DNA of 64,000 nt, from contig NZ_KL370824.1 in assembly GCF_000701785.1 (NCBI RefSeq), forward strand, positions 46,902 to 110,901. The letters run 5' to 3'. The DNA comes from Mycoplasmoides alvi ATCC 29626 (GTDB taxonomy: Bacteria; Bacillota_I; Bacilli_A; Mycoplasmatales; Mycoplasmoidaceae). The notes beneath the pieces are model-generated. The model saw nothing but the letters and a program-made list of their open reading frames with translations, did not search any database and had not been told where the DNA came from. The translations under genes and the position numbers were made by a program. Of the stretch, positions 32,088 to 44,047 are shown one piece after another. Position 1 is the stretch's first letter, and the number at the start of each line of letters is the position of its first letter.

Positions 32088-32450
32088 ATGGCAAAAATGA
32101 CCAAAGAACAATTTATTGAAAGTTTAAAAGAAATGACATTAGTTGAAATTAATGATGTCATTAAAGCAATTGAAGAAGAATTTGGCGTTTCAGCTGCTGC
32201 CCCTGTAGCTGCAGCTGCTGCTCCTACTGCAGCAGCAAGTTCTGAAGTTAATGTTATTATGACTAATGCAGGAGACAAGAAAATTGATGTAATTAAACTT
32301 TACCGTGAAATTTCAGGTTTAGGTTTAATGGATGCAAAAACTGCAGTTGAAAAATGTCCATTAACAATTAAAGAAGGAATTAAACCTGAGGAAGCAGCTG
32401 AATTTAAGAAAAAATTTGAAGCTGTTGGTGCAACTATTGAAATTAAGTAA
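32088..32450 (+). CDS. rplL: Ribosomal protein L7/L12
   Basis: 120 residues. N-terminal dimerisation domain ([20 protein letters not shown]), Ala-rich hinge ([11 protein letters not shown]), and C-terminal factor-binding domain ([40 protein letters not shown]). Strong AAGGAG before the ATG. Stalk protein recruiting translation GTPases. Confidence 0.98.
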   Translation: MAKMTKEQFIESLKEMTLVEINDVIKAIEEEFGVSAAAPVAAAAAPTAAASSEVNVIMTNAGDKKIDVIKLYREISGLGLMDAKTAVEKCPLTIKEGIKPEEAAEFKKKFEAVGATIEIK

Positions 32451-32490
32451 TTTTATAATTTTAAATTAACATTAAGGAAGGTATTGAGTA

Positions 32491-32664
32491 ATGGCAGTTC
32501 AGCAACGTCGTTCCAGTAAACATCGTCGTGATAAAAGACGTTCACATGATGCTCTTACTTTGTCTACTGTGACCGCATGTAAAAAGTGTGGAAAAATAAA
32601 AAAAGCTCATCGTGTTTGTTCTTGTGGCATGTATAATGATTTAAGGATAACTAAAGCACGTTAG
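32491..32664 (+). CDS. rpmF: Ribosomal protein L32
   Basis: 57 residues. [19 protein letters not shown] start and a zinc ribbon CKKCGK, then CSCG. Preceded by AAGGAAGG. Follows rplL as in M. genitalium (MG361-363). Confidence 0.97.
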   Translation: MAVQQRRSSKHRRDKRRSHDALTLSTVTACKKCGKIKKAHRVCSCGMYNDLRITKAR

Positions 32665-32668
32665 TTTA

Positions 32669-32896
32669 ATGAAAATAAATAGTAACAAAAAAGAAAACAA
32701 TACAACTATCGTTATTGCAATTGATAATAATAAACTTAAAGAAGTTTCAATTGATAATAATGATGGCAATAAATATGAAAACGAAAGAAGTAGTGATAAG
32801 TTTAATTGGTTTCATGCTATTTGTTTTTGTTCTTTAATGATTTTTGGGATTTTTTTAGGAATAATTTTTTGTTGTCTAATAATTTTATTTGCTTAG
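32669..32896 (+). CDS. Small single-pass membrane protein
   Basis: 75 residues. The first 45 are hydrophilic and rich in Asn and Lys; the rest is one strongly hydrophobic, Cys-rich segment (ICFCSLMIFGIFLGIIFCC) reaching the C-terminus. It starts 4 bases after the rpmF stop and is followed by a strong terminator, so it is the last gene of the L10 operon. The topology suggests a tail-anchored protein. No family is recognised. Confidence 0.6.
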   Translation: MKINSNKKENNTTIVIAIDNNKLKEVSIDNNDGNKYENERSSDKFNWFHAICFCSLMIFGIFLGIIFCCLIILFA

Positions 32897-32920
32897 TTTT
32901 TTGATTCAAATTTTAAAGTA

Positions 32921-32958
32921 AAAATAACTACTAGTTTAGTAGTTATTTTTTGCTTTTT
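32921..32958 (+). terminator. Rho-independent terminator of the L10 operon
   Basis: A perfect 13-base stem (AAAATAACTACTA, 32921-32933, with TAGTAGTTATTTT, 32937-32949) closed by GTT and followed by T runs. Confidence 0.9.
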
Positions 32959-33065
32959 TTTATTTAAGTTTTAAATGATGTCTTTTTTATAGCATTATTG
33001 TTTTTTTTGATTTTTCAAGTATACTTAAAACTACATACACCTAAACTTTTGAGAGGAGAAAATGT

Positions 33066-34688
33066 ATGTCTAGTAGAAAAATTAAAGTATCAAAGAAAGT
33101 AATGTTGTTAACACTTAGTGGTTTGGTTACTGCAGTTGGACTTGGCATTTCAATTCCATTTATTATTCAATCCACACATACTAATAATGCTAATTCAACA
33201 ATTCCTAATGTATCAAAACCATCAGGAAGTTCATTGGCACCAATTAATTATTCATATGACAATTTTGTTAATAACTATGATGGAACTTTGACTAGTAATA
33301 GTTTAGTTTTTTCTGCTTCAGGATCTAAGGAAGTTAAATCATCTTTACAAACTAGAGCTATAACTGTAGATGGATTAAATGACATTGATTCTAGTATGGG
33401 ACTTGTTGATGCAATGAGTCAAGGTTTATTGGACAATAGTTATGATCCAAAATACAATGAAGTTCGTGAAGTTATTGACATGGATGGTGCACATAGAAAA
33501 ATTGTTACAACTAAATGTTTTGACAATAATCGTAAATATATGCCAATTTTAACTTACAATAATGACACCTACTATAGTTATTCAGAAAGTAGAACTTGAG
33601 ATGATGTAAATCGTTCTATTTATCCTGGATGAAATTTAAATAGATCTAATTTATCATCTCACAACCAAAATAAAATGATTGGAGTTGACATTTTAGTATA
33701 CACTCCTACAGAAGTTTTAAAAACAGCATATCCAAGTGTAACTGATAAGATTATTGGTTTAAGCATTAGTTTATCTAATTTAATTAGTACTTATGGTGAT
33801 CAAACTAAGCAAGTATTAAGCCAACTAATTGATGCTGTGAACCCATCTTTAGTTAATTTCTGAGGTGTTAGTGATTCAAATTTAGATAAGTTACCAGATT
33901 TATCTAGCAATACTAACATTAAAAAAATATCAATTCGTGGTGATTACTCTAATTTAAATGGTTTTGTTTTCCCTTCATCTGTTTTAGAACTTGAATTTAG
34001 TAGTCAAAATTATAAAGCAGTTGACCCATTGCAAATTCCAGAATCTGCTGCAATTATTTATGAACAAGGTTATAGTTCATACTTTACTTCTATTGACTTA
34101 AGTACTCATAAGGGTATGAGTAATGAAGATCTTCAAAAAGCAGTAAATGTTGTTTACCAACAACGTATTCATGAACGTGCTTTCCAAGGTGATTTTGCTG
34201 GTGGATATATTTATTCTTGAAACTTACGTAATACTGGAATTTATTCATTTAACAATGTAACTATTCCAATGTTAACTGATGGTACTGGTCGTTTTTACAT
34301 TGCTTATGTAGCAGTTGAAACTGATGGTAACCAAGGTCCAATTGCTAATGAAGTTATCTCTGATAATTCCAGCAAACCTTCTAATGATTCACAAATTAAT
34401 GAATGATTTGATTGAAATCAAAATGGTTGATCTACAATTACTGAAGTAAAAATTACTGCAAAAGACAATGTTAAGTTAAATTTTAATAATACAGTTCAAG
34501 AAATTTTAGGATTTATTAATAAATACCCAAATATTAAGGTTGTTGATATAAGTGCTTTGCAATTCAGCAATGATGAAACTCTCGATGAATTAATTGATGC
34601 TGTAAATAAGGCAATTGCTGATAAGTACACAGGCATGGATGGTACTCCAACTGTTAAATTGGATTTTATAAAAGTAAATTATTTATAA
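33066..34688 (+). CDS. Putative secreted/surface-anchored protein, no lipobox
   Basis: 540 residues. A basic start and one hydrophobic segment (VMLLTLSGLVTAVGLGISIP, residues 13-32) with no following Cys give a signal anchor or signal peptide, so the remainder is presumably outside. The body is rich in Ser, Asn, Asp and Tyr. A stretch near 275-310 (NIKKISIRGDYSNLNGFVFP, then LELEF) has the spacing of a leucine-rich-repeat turn. A region near 375-425 (FAGGYIYSWNLRNTGIYSF, then FYIAYVAVETDG) looks beta-rich. Start chosen at the second ATG of AATGTATG, after GAGAGGAG at 33051-33058. A TATACT -10-like box is at 33020-33025. Single-gene unit flanked by terminators. Function unknown; adhesin or surface antigen is a guess. 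Confidence 0.7.
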
Positions 34689-34708
34689 TAATTTTTATTC
34701 ATAAAATT

Positions 34709-34747
34709 TAGGTAAACCTTATTTTTATAGGTTTTACCTATTTTTTT
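34709..34747 (+). terminator. Rho-independent terminator
   Basis: TAGGTAAACCT (34709-34719) pairs with AGGTTTTACCTA (34729-34740) with one bulged base, followed by seven Ts. Ends the surface-protein transcript. Confidence 0.85.
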
Positions 34748-34834
34748 ATGCATTGAATTTAATTATTTTTTAAATACAAATAAAGTATTAATAATTTTTA
34801 ATTTATCAATTAAACAAAATAAATAAATTGTTGT

Positions 34835-34875
34835 TATAATAGTTTAGATTATCACTATTTATGTTAGAGTGCTAA
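34835..34875 (+). promoter_or_regulatory. dnaJ promoter with CIRCE element
   Basis: TATAAT at 34835-34840 is followed by TTATCACTA (34849-34857), nine bases, and GAGTGCTAA (34867-34875). The right half is a perfect CIRCE half-site and the left half matches TTAGCACTC at seven of nine positions, with the canonical 9-base spacing. CIRCE is the binding site of the heat-shock repressor HrcA, so dnaJ is expected to be heat-inducible. Confidence 0.85.
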
Positions 34876-34909
34876 TTATTATAATTTAACAATTTATTTT
34901 GGTTTGTTT

Positions 34910-36079
34910 ATGGCAGCACAAAAACGCGATTATTATGAAGTTTTAGGAGTTGGCAGGAATGCAACTCAACAAGAAATAAAAAAAGCATTTAGAAAACTTG
35001 CTATGCAATATCATCCAGATCGCAATAAAGCCCCAGATGCCGAAGAAAAATTTAAAGAAATTAATGAAGCATATGAAGTTTTAGATGATCCTGAAAAACG
35101 TCGTTTTTATGATATGCATGGTCATGAAGGACTTAATGCTCAAGGGTTTCACCAAGGTGGATTTAATCCATTTGATATTTTTAATAGTGTTTTTGGTGAA
35201 GGTTTTAGTTTTGATATGGATATGGATGATGATTTTGGAAGTGTTTTTTCATCATTCTTTGGAGGACATTCAAACCAACAACAAGAAGGAATTGAATTAA
35301 ATAAATTAATTGATATTCAAATTAATTTCATTGAAGCTGCCAAAGGTACTATAAAAGATATTAAGTTTTCTCGTGATAAAACTTGTGTAACTTGTGATGG
35401 TAGTGGAGCAGAACCAGGATATAATAATATAAGTTCTTGTGCAAAATGTGATGGTAAGGGTTTTGTAGTTCAAAGTCAGAAAACTCCTTTTGCTGTGGTT
35501 TTTCAAACCAGAAGAACTTGTAATAATTGTAAAGGTCAAGGGAAAATTATTACGAAGAAGTGCTCCAATTGCAATGGAAATAAAGTTATTGGCGAAACAA
35601 TTAATAGAAAAATTCAAATTGAGCCAGGGACATATGATCAGGATGTTATTGTTATTAAAAATGAAGGTAGTTCTTTTAATGACAAAAAAGGTGATCTATA
35701 TGTACGTATAACTGTTTTACCTAGCAAAATTTTTGAGCGAAATAAAAATGACATCATTGTTCGTCCTTTGGTGGATCCAATTTTAGCAATTGTTGGTGGT
35801 AACGTTATGATTCCAACATTAGATGGTAATAAAGAAATTACTTTGAAACCATATACTGCTAATGGTGAATGTATAACAATTTCTGGTGGTGGTATTAAAA
35901 CTAGCAATGAACGTAGTCTATTCAAAAACAATCGTGCAGGTGATTTAGTTATTATTATCAATTATGCAAAACCTGCTAATTTTTCTAAAAGTGATTTAAA
36001 AAAATTATCTGAATTTGTTCAAAAAAACCATGATGTTGAATCTTATATTAAAGCAGTTGAAAAAGAGTTTCAAAATTAG
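34910..36079 (+). CDS. dnaJ: Chaperone DnaJ
   Basis: 389 residues. J domain with HPD (residues 1-70, MQYHPDRN), Gly/Phe-rich linker, four CxxCxG-type zinc motifs ([32 protein letters not shown]), and the C-terminal substrate domain. Co-chaperone of DnaK. ATG at 34910 chosen over an upstream TTG at 34904 as the usual DnaJ start is immediately before RDYYEVLG. No EAGR box, so it is DnaJ and not TopJ. MG019. Confidence 0.97.
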   Translation: MAAQKRDYYEVLGVGRNATQQEIKKAFRKLAMQYHPDRNKAPDAEEKFKEINEAYEVLDDPEKRRFYDMHGHEGLNAQGFHQGGFNPFDIFNSVFGEGFSFDMDMDDDFGSVFSSFFGGHSNQQQEGIELNKLIDIQINFIEAAKGTIKDIKFSRDKTCVTCDGSGAEPGYNNISSCAKCDGKGFVVQSQKTPFAVVFQTRRTCNNCKGQGKIITKKCSNCNGNKVIGETINRKIQIEPGTYDQDVIVIKNEGSSFNDKKGDLYVRITVLPSKIFERNKNDIIVRPLVDPILAIVGGNVMIPTLDGNKEITLKPYTANGECITISGGGIKTSNERSLFKNNRAGDLVIIINYAKPANFSKSDLKKLSEFVQKNHDVESYIKAVEKEFQN

Positions 36080-36137
36080 TTCTTAATGTTTTTAAGGAAT
36101 TTATAGTTAAAAATTTTTTCAAAGTGAGGTTATTTCA

Positions 36138-36524
36138 ATGACTTTTGAGTGATGAACAATTCCGGTCATCATTTTAATTATTTTGGCAATTATTCTTGTA
36201 ATTTATATGATAATTGCTTTTAGAAGAATGAGCATTTCAGTTAAAAAAATTGATTATTTAATTGAAGATTTGTCATATAAATCTGAAAAAATCTCACCCT
36301 CTTTAGATTCATTAATAAAATTATTAAACTACATTGAATTATTGGATAATTTAATTAAAGAAGATGGAATAAAATTAATTAACAATCTTATAGAAGATAA
36401 AAAAAATTTAAATCTAATTTTGATTCAACTTCGTGATTTTATTAGTAAACATCAAAAAGATTTAAAAAATTATGAAGAAAATAGTGCAAGTACCAAAAAT
36501 GCTCAAAAATTAAAAGATAAATAA
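36138..36524 (+). CDS. Small membrane protein with coiled-coil tail
   Basis: 128 residues. MTFEWWTIP (two UGA Trp codons) leads into one long membrane segment (about 8-30, VIILIILAIILVIYMIIAF). A hydrophilic, probably helical domain with heptad-like Leu/Ile spacing follows. The layout (N-terminal anchor, then a coiled-coil cytoplasmic part) resembles YtxH/DUF948-type proteins; no firm family assignment. Lies between dnaJ and metG, where M. genitalium has MG020 (an unrelated peptidase). Confidence 0.6.
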
Positions 36525-36548
36525 AATTTTAATAGAAATAATTTAGGT

Positions 36549-38120
<1,572 letters not shown>

Positions 38121-38154
38121 ATTTGTACAAATTTATAGGTTGTAATTAGTTAAA

Positions 38155-39132
38155 ATGAGTTCAATTATTAAAGATTTAAGTCAATTTCTTATTAATACAA
38201 ATAAGATTTCAAGAATTATTTTAGTAGAAGGTTGATCTAAGGATGTTCAGCAAGCTGCTGAAGATTTAGTTAGAAATTATCCTATTATTCCTGTTTTACT
38301 TTTTAAAACAAAAACAGAAGTGCCAATTTTTATTCATAAAAACATTCAAAAAATTATTATTGATTCAATAGATCTATCTAAATATGCTAATTTCTTGTAT
38401 AGTTTACGTAAAGAAAAAGGCATGACATTAGATCAAGCTTATATAGAAGTTCAAAAACCAAATGTTTTGGCTTCATTAATGGTTAAAATGAATGAAGTTG
38501 ATGGTGAAGTTTGTGGAAAAGAATATTCAACAAAAGACACATTAAAACCTGCATTACAAATTGTTAAAACTAGCATATTAAGTAAACTTGTTTCTAGTGT
38601 ATTTTTATTAGAACGCATGAATGAAAAATTAATTTTTGCTGATTGTGCTATTAATATAAATCCAACAGCAGAAGAACTTGTTGAAATTACAAAAAACACA
38701 ATTGATTTTACTACTAAAGTTTTGAAAATAGTTAATCCAATAGTTGCTTTGTTAAGTTATTCAACATTAAATTCTGGATCTGGAGAATCAGTTGATAAAG
38801 TTAAGCAAGCTTGTGAAATTCTTAAAAATCATTTTAAAAATACGCCTATTCAAATTTGTGGTGAAATTCAATTTGATGCCGCTTATGTTGATGATATAAG
38901 AAGACAAAAAGCTCCCCATTTAAATTTAGAGAAGCGACCAGATATTTATATTTTTCCAAATATTGATGCTGGTAATATTGGATATAAAATTGCTCAACGT
39001 TTAGGCAATTTTAATGCTACTGGTCCAATTTTAGTTGGACTAGATAAACCTATAAATGATTTGTCACGCGGAGCATCAGTACGAGAAATTATAAATGTAG
39101 CTGTAATTACTGCTGCTCAATCAATTTTTTAA
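38155..39132 (+). CDS. pta: Phosphate acetyltransferase
   Basis: 325 residues, the standard short form. Converts acetyl-CoA and phosphate to acetyl phosphate for AckA. C-terminal motif RPDIYIFPNIDAGNIGYKIA, LGNFNATGPILVGLDKPIND and LSRGASVREI is characteristic. UGA (38236) is Trp near the N-terminus. Far from ackA (5280). Confidence 0.96.
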
Positions 39133-39260
39133 AATTACCAAAATTTTAATTACATAACAATAAATCTTAATTTATTAAAATTCATTTACTCAGTATAAAC
39201 ATTTTTTACTTATTTCATTTAAAATAATGTCAAGATGCATTTTATTTTAAGGTTATTATT

Positions 39261-39755
39261 ATGAAAATTTTAAATATTAGAGAGTTTAGTTTGACAAAGC
39301 CAAAAAATGAAAAGGTTAAAATTGGTTATTTAGTTCAAAATGTTGAGTTGATTGATAAAAATTTAAATTTTATAAATTTATATAGTTTAAAAGGCAAAAA
39401 AATTATTTCTTGTTTTCCTTCAATTGACACAGGTATTTGTGATACTCAAACTAAGTCTTTATATGAACTTATTAAAGAAAAACAAATTTCTTTGATTAAT
39501 GTTAGTGTTGATTTACCTTTTGCACTTGGGCGTTGATGTATTTCTAATGAACTTCCTAATATTAATTTGTATTCTGATTATTTAGGAATGAATTTAGGTC
39601 ATGAACTAGGCATAATTATTGATAATGCTAATCTTTTATACCGTAGTCTTTTTATTTTAGATGAAAACAATAAAATTGTTTACTTTCAATTAGCAGATAA
39701 GGTTAGTTCAGCTTTAAATTTTGATGAAATTAAAAATTTTTTAAAAAATTTTTAA
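39261..39755 (+). CDS. tpx: Thiol peroxidase (Tpx-type peroxiredoxin)
   Basis: 164 residues. The peroxidatic Cys lies in SIDTGICDTQT, and a second Cys follows in RWCISNELPNI, as in the atypical 2-Cys Tpx family. Reduces peroxides using thioredoxin. Mycoplasmas lack catalase, so this is likely a main peroxide defence, an inference. One UGA Trp at 39534. Confidence 0.93.
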
Positions 39756-39806
39756 TTTTAAAAAAATATAACTAAGCATTTAAACAACATTTTTTTACAA
39801 CTTGAT

Positions 39807-39812
39807 TATAAT
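39807..39812 (+). promoter_or_regulatory. -10 box upstream of BMP lipoprotein 1
   Basis: TATAAT 76 bases before the ATG at 39888; no good -35 seen. Confidence 0.4.
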
Positions 39813-39887
39813 TAAAATGAATTTATTTAATTGTTGATCATGTGGTTCCTTAGATTTGATTTTAATTTAGATTGATAAGGTAATTTT

Positions 39888-41537
39888 ATGAAAAAAATCG
39901 ATTCATTCCAAAAAAATAAAATAAATAAAAAAACCAAAAAAATAATAAAAATATCTACATTTAGTGGTTTGACTGCTTCAGCAATTGGTATTGCTGCAAT
40001 TGCAAGTTCATGCGCAGGTGTTTCTTGAAAAAGTACGGCCCAAATTGTTGTGTCTGATTCAAGTTCAGTTTTAGCTGATCAAGCATTTAGTGAATCAGCT
40101 TATAATGGGTTAAAATCATTTTATAGTAATTTAGGAATTAGTGACATTCCTAATGCAAATAGTTCAGATGTTGTTGAAGGTAATGGAATCTGAAAGCGCC
40201 CGGGTTCAACAGATCAATCTAGAATTAGCGCATATGAAAATGTTAAGAATGATGGTAGTAATATTGTTATTGCAACTGGTTTTAATCAAAAATCAGCTTT
40301 AGAACAAGTGACTCAAATAGGCAGTTCTAATGAATCACTTTTTGGAAATACTGGTTTTATTTTTGTTGATGGTGCAATGCCTAAAGATGATAAGTCAAAT
40401 CCTAGAAATGTGGCTAGTATTTCATATCGAGCTGATGAAGGTTCTTTTTTAGTTGGATTAGCAACTGCAGTTTATTTAAATGAAAATTGAGATTTATTTT
40501 ATTCTCAAAAACCAGAATCAATAGGTGCGAGTTCATTTGTTGGTTTAGCTTTAGATTCGACAGTATCTTTATTTAATGGATTTAGATTAGGTTTGATGTA
40601 TTGAAATAGTATTGCTGATCATATAACTTTGAGTGATGGTGGCAATGCAATTCCTATTCAGTGAATTAGTCCAGAAAATGCATTTACAATGGACGCATAT
40701 ATTTCAGGTGGATTTGATCCTAATCAGCCTAAAGCAGTTACAATAACTGAAAGTTTAATTAACAAAGGTGCAAAAGTAATTTTCCCTATTGCTGGTCCTC
40801 AAACTGCTTCAGTTGTTGGAACAATTTCTCAAAAACAAACTAATGTAGCTGTTATTGGTGTTGATACTGCACAAGAAAATATTACTGAATTACAAAAACC
40901 AATGCCAAAACCTCGAAATGGAAAAAATGATCAAATTTTAATTTTTTCATCTTTAAAAAATCTTGATATTAGTGTAAATGCTGTATTAAATTCAATTAAA
41001 AGTGGTCAAGAATTTAAACCAAGTGGTAGTGAAACAGGCTACCAAGGTTTTGGTTGAAATAATATTGCTGATTTAAGTAACAATGGTGTGGGAATTTCTG
41101 ACGCTGGTTTAAGTTATTTAATTGATCCTTTCTTTTTTGACTCAGAACAAATTAATGATGATACAAAAACAACTTATGATGCTTCAAAAGGAAATAAAGT
41201 TCAATTATCAACTATTGCTAGGGCAAAGGATGATAATTCAATTAAACAAAAATACTCTAAATTATTAGGTGGCAATGTTCAAGTCAAATATTCTAGTTTA
41301 GGAGAAGATAAAAATTGGCAAATTCAAGGTTCAGAATTAAAATGAACTCTTAATTATACAAGTTCTACACAAGGTATTGGGGATATAAGTAGATATATGC
41401 CAATTATAACTGGAACAAGTGGTAATAATGAATATACAATTGATGGTGCTTTTGGTGGAACTGTAACAACCCAAGTTGCAACAGCAGGAACTTTATTAGA
41501 TGGCACTAAATGAACTTATGATATAACTCGTAGTTAA
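39888..41537 (+). CDS. BMP-family lipoprotein 1 (nucleoside-binding protein candidate)
   Basis: 549 residues. Basic N-terminus, a hydrophobic stretch and the lipobox IAAIASSCAG: a prolipoprotein with Cys near residue 43. The mature part follows the BMP/Med (PnrA-like) pattern: QIVVSDSSSVLADQAFSES, YNGLKSFYS, FIFVDG, VASISYRADEGSFLVGLAT, GFRLGLMYWNS, GAKVIFPIAGPQTASVVG and NVAVIGVDTAQEN. Binding lipoproteins of this class feed Nup-type ABC importers such as that encoded at 773-5260. UGA is Trp repeatedly. Paralogue of the next gene. About 100 residues beyond the usual family length are at the C-terminus. Confidence 0.88.
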
Positions 41538-41581
41538 AACTTTTAAAAATTTCTTTTTTTTGTTAAGTTTTTAATTAATTT

Positions 41582-41609
41582 TTGATTTTTTGTTGAATAT
41601 CTTTATAAT
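41582..41609 (+). promoter_or_regulatory. Promoter of BMP lipoprotein 2
   Basis: TTGATT (41582-41587), 16 bases, then TATAAT (41604-41609). It is followed by GGGGG and a hairpin (AGTTATTA 41623-41630 / TAATAACT 41640-41647) in the leader. Confidence 0.6.
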
Positions 41610-41689
41610 TTGAATGGGGGTAAGTTATTAAATAATTTTTAATAACTAACATAAATTTATCCTAGAACATTATTAAAGAGCAGTTTTAT

Positions 41690-43318
41690 ATGATTAAAAG
41701 TTATGTATCAAAAAATAAAAATGTGGATTCATTAAAAGGTTACAAAAAAAATGTTATTAAAATTTTACTTTTTAGTAGTTTATCTGCTTTAGTAGTTTCA
41801 ATAGCAGCAGTTGCTACTTCTTGTTCTAGTGCTTCTTGGCAAAGTACTGCACAAATTGTTGTTTCTGAAAATGATGCTGTTTTAGCTGATCAATCATTTA
41901 GTGAATCGACATATAATGGTTTAAAAACTTTTTATCAAGGACTTGGTATTAATAATGTGCCTAATGCTAATAGTTCTGATATTGTAGAAGGGAATGGTAT
42001 TTGAAAAAAACCTGGTTCTACAGATCAATCTAGAATTAGTGCATATGAAAATGTTAAAAATGATGGCAGCAATATTATTATTGCTGCTGGTAATAGTCAT
42101 AAAAAAGCGTTGCAACAAATAACGCAAACAAATGATCAAAATTCAAAGCTTTTTGAAAATACAGGATTCATATTTGTTGATGGCGCAATGCCTAAAGATG
42201 ATAAGTCAAATCCTAGAAATGTGGCTAGTATTTCATATCGAGCCGACGAAGGTTCTTTTTTAGTTGGATTAGCAACAGCAGTTTATTTAAATGAAAATTG
42301 AAATTTATTTTATTCGCAAAAGCCAGAATCAATAGGTGCAAGTTCATTTGTTGGTTTAGCAATAGATTCAACTATATCTTTATTTAATGGATTCAGACTT
42401 GGTTTAATGTATTGAAATAGTATTGTTAATCATATAACTTTAGATGATGGTGGCAATGCAATTCCCATTAAATGAATTAGTCCATATGACACATATACAA
42501 TGGATTCATTTGTTTCTGGATCATTTGATGCTAATCAACCTAAAGCAATTACTATAACTCAAAATTTAATTGATAAAGGAGCAAAAGCAATTTTCCCTAT
42601 TGCTGGTCCTCAAACTGCTTTAGTTGTTGGAACAATTTCTCAAAAGCAAACTAATGTTGCTGTTATTGGTGTTGATACTGCACAAGAAAATATTGCCGAA
42701 TTACAAAAACCAATGCCAAAACCATTAAGTAAAGATGATAATATACTAATCTTTTCATCTCTAAAAAATATTGAGACTAGTGTTAATGCCGTTTTACAAG
42801 CTATTAAAACCAACAAAGAATATATACCATCAGGTAGTCAAACAGGTTATCATGGTTTTGGTTGAAATAATATTGCCGATTTAAATAATGATGGTGTAGG
42901 AATTTCTGACGCTGGTTTAAGTTATTTAATTGATCCTTTCTTTTTTGACTCAAAACCAATTAATAGTGATAAAAAAACAACTTATGATGCTTCTACAGAC
43001 AATAAATTTAAATTATCTGATATTCCTAAGGCAAAGGATGATAATTCAATTAAACAAAAATATTCAACTTTATTAAATGGTAATGTTGAAATCAAATATT
43101 CTGATTCATTAATTCACAATTGAACAATTAATGGGAATGAATTATCATTAACTTTTAATGATGCAAATAACTATATGCCTAAAATTGATCCAACTGAAGG
43201 AACAACAAATAATAAGTATGATATTATTTCAGCATTTGGAGGTTCTTCAACTTTCCAAGTTGCAACAGAAAATTTATTAAATGGTAGTAAATGATCATTT
43301 AATTTAACTAAAATTTAA
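41690..43318 (+). CDS. BMP-family lipoprotein 2, tandem paralogue
   Basis: 542 residues; lipobox VAAVATSCSS. Co-linear with lipoprotein 1 throughout: the N-terminal signal and the C-terminal 90 residues differ strongly, while the middle is nearly identical at DNA level. Examples are the blocks around 42192-42242, matching 40380-40430, and 42901-42952, matching 41092-41143. It has its own promoter, so the two could be expressed separately. Likely the same ligand class (nucleosides), with altered surface ends. Confidence 0.87.
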
Positions 43319-43330
43319 TTTTTACATTAA

Positions 43331-43374
43331 AAAATACAACCACTAAAATTAAAAAAGTTAGTGGTTGTATTTTT
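43331..43374. terminator. Bidirectional terminator
   Basis: A perfect 16-base stem (AAAATACAACCACTAA, 43331-43346, with 43358-43373), T-rich on both strands. It ends the BMP lipoprotein transcript and can also end the opposing tRNA-Arg transcript. Confidence 0.92.
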
Positions 43375-43406
43375 GATCATTTAGTAAAATATAGTTTTTA
43401 TAAAAA

Positions 43407-43482
43407 TGGCGCGCCCAATAAGATTTGAACTCATAACCTTCTGGTCCGAAGCCAGACGCTCTATCCATTGAGCTATGGGCGC
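43407..43482 (-). tRNA. tRNA-Arg (anticodon UCG)
   Basis: 76 bases on the minus strand fold into a full cloverleaf: acceptor GCGCCCA/TGGGCGC, D arm GCTC/GAGC, anticodon arm TCTGG-CTTCGGA-CCAGA giving anticodon TCG, T arm ATGAG/CTTAT with TTCAAAT loop, discriminator G and encoded CCA. An unmodified UCG anticodon reads CGN codons. Confidence 0.95.
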
Positions 43483-43531
43483 ATGATTAATAAAAATTAT
43501 ACTTTAAATAAACATTTTTATAAAATTCACT

Positions 43532-44047
43532 TTAAATATTTTTAGTAAAAACAAGCAATGATTTGTCTGAATATTGATGACTAGTATGGTTATCTTTTAT
43601 AAAATTTAGTTTTAAAGCTAAATTAATTGATGCAACATTTGCTTTGTCAGTAATAATAACAATTTTTTGAAAACCTAAACTTTTAGATATGTGTGAAATG
43701 TAATTAATAATATTTGTCATAATTCCTTTTAATCGATAATGATAATCTAATCAGTATCCAATTTCAATTTCTACAGGATTTATTCTTTTTCTAATTTGAA
43801 AATCACCAATAATTTTTGTTTTATAAAAAATAGCAAATGTTCATTCTTCATTTTTACTTCATTTTCATAATTTTTCCTTTATGTATAATAAAGTTTCATT
43901 ATCAGTAAATTCTTGATTATTTATTCAAGTTAAAAAAGGTAAATGTAACTTGTTTATTTTTCTTAATTTAGTTATTTCTGATGTATAACTAATATCAATT
44001 TTGCTTAATGAAATAAACTGATTTACTTGATAGTTTGATTTAAACAT
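43532..44047 (-). CDS. GNAT-family N-acetyltransferase (RimJ/RimL-like)
   Basis: 171 residues on the minus strand, start ATG at 44047-44045. It runs across several UGA tryptophans. The body has the GNAT course: LRKINKLHLPFLTWI, WTFAIFYKTKIIGDFQIRK, EIEIGYWLDYHYRLKGIMT (motif A region in place of the usual Q/RxxGxG/A), and NVASINLALKLNFIKDN, typical of the RimL ending. The acetyl-CoA loop is not canonical. Substrate unknown; same strand as the tRNA just downstream. Confidence 0.75.

Noticed and set aside
34910..36079. Could the J-domain protein be TopJ rather than DnaJ?
   Set aside because: It has all four zinc motifs and a standard C-terminus, no EAGR box or acidic domain, and a CIRCE element.
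39888..43318. Possible mobile or phase-variable lipoprotein locus
   Set aside because: No terminal inverted repeats, recombinase gene or homopolymer switch was seen; tandem duplication is enough.
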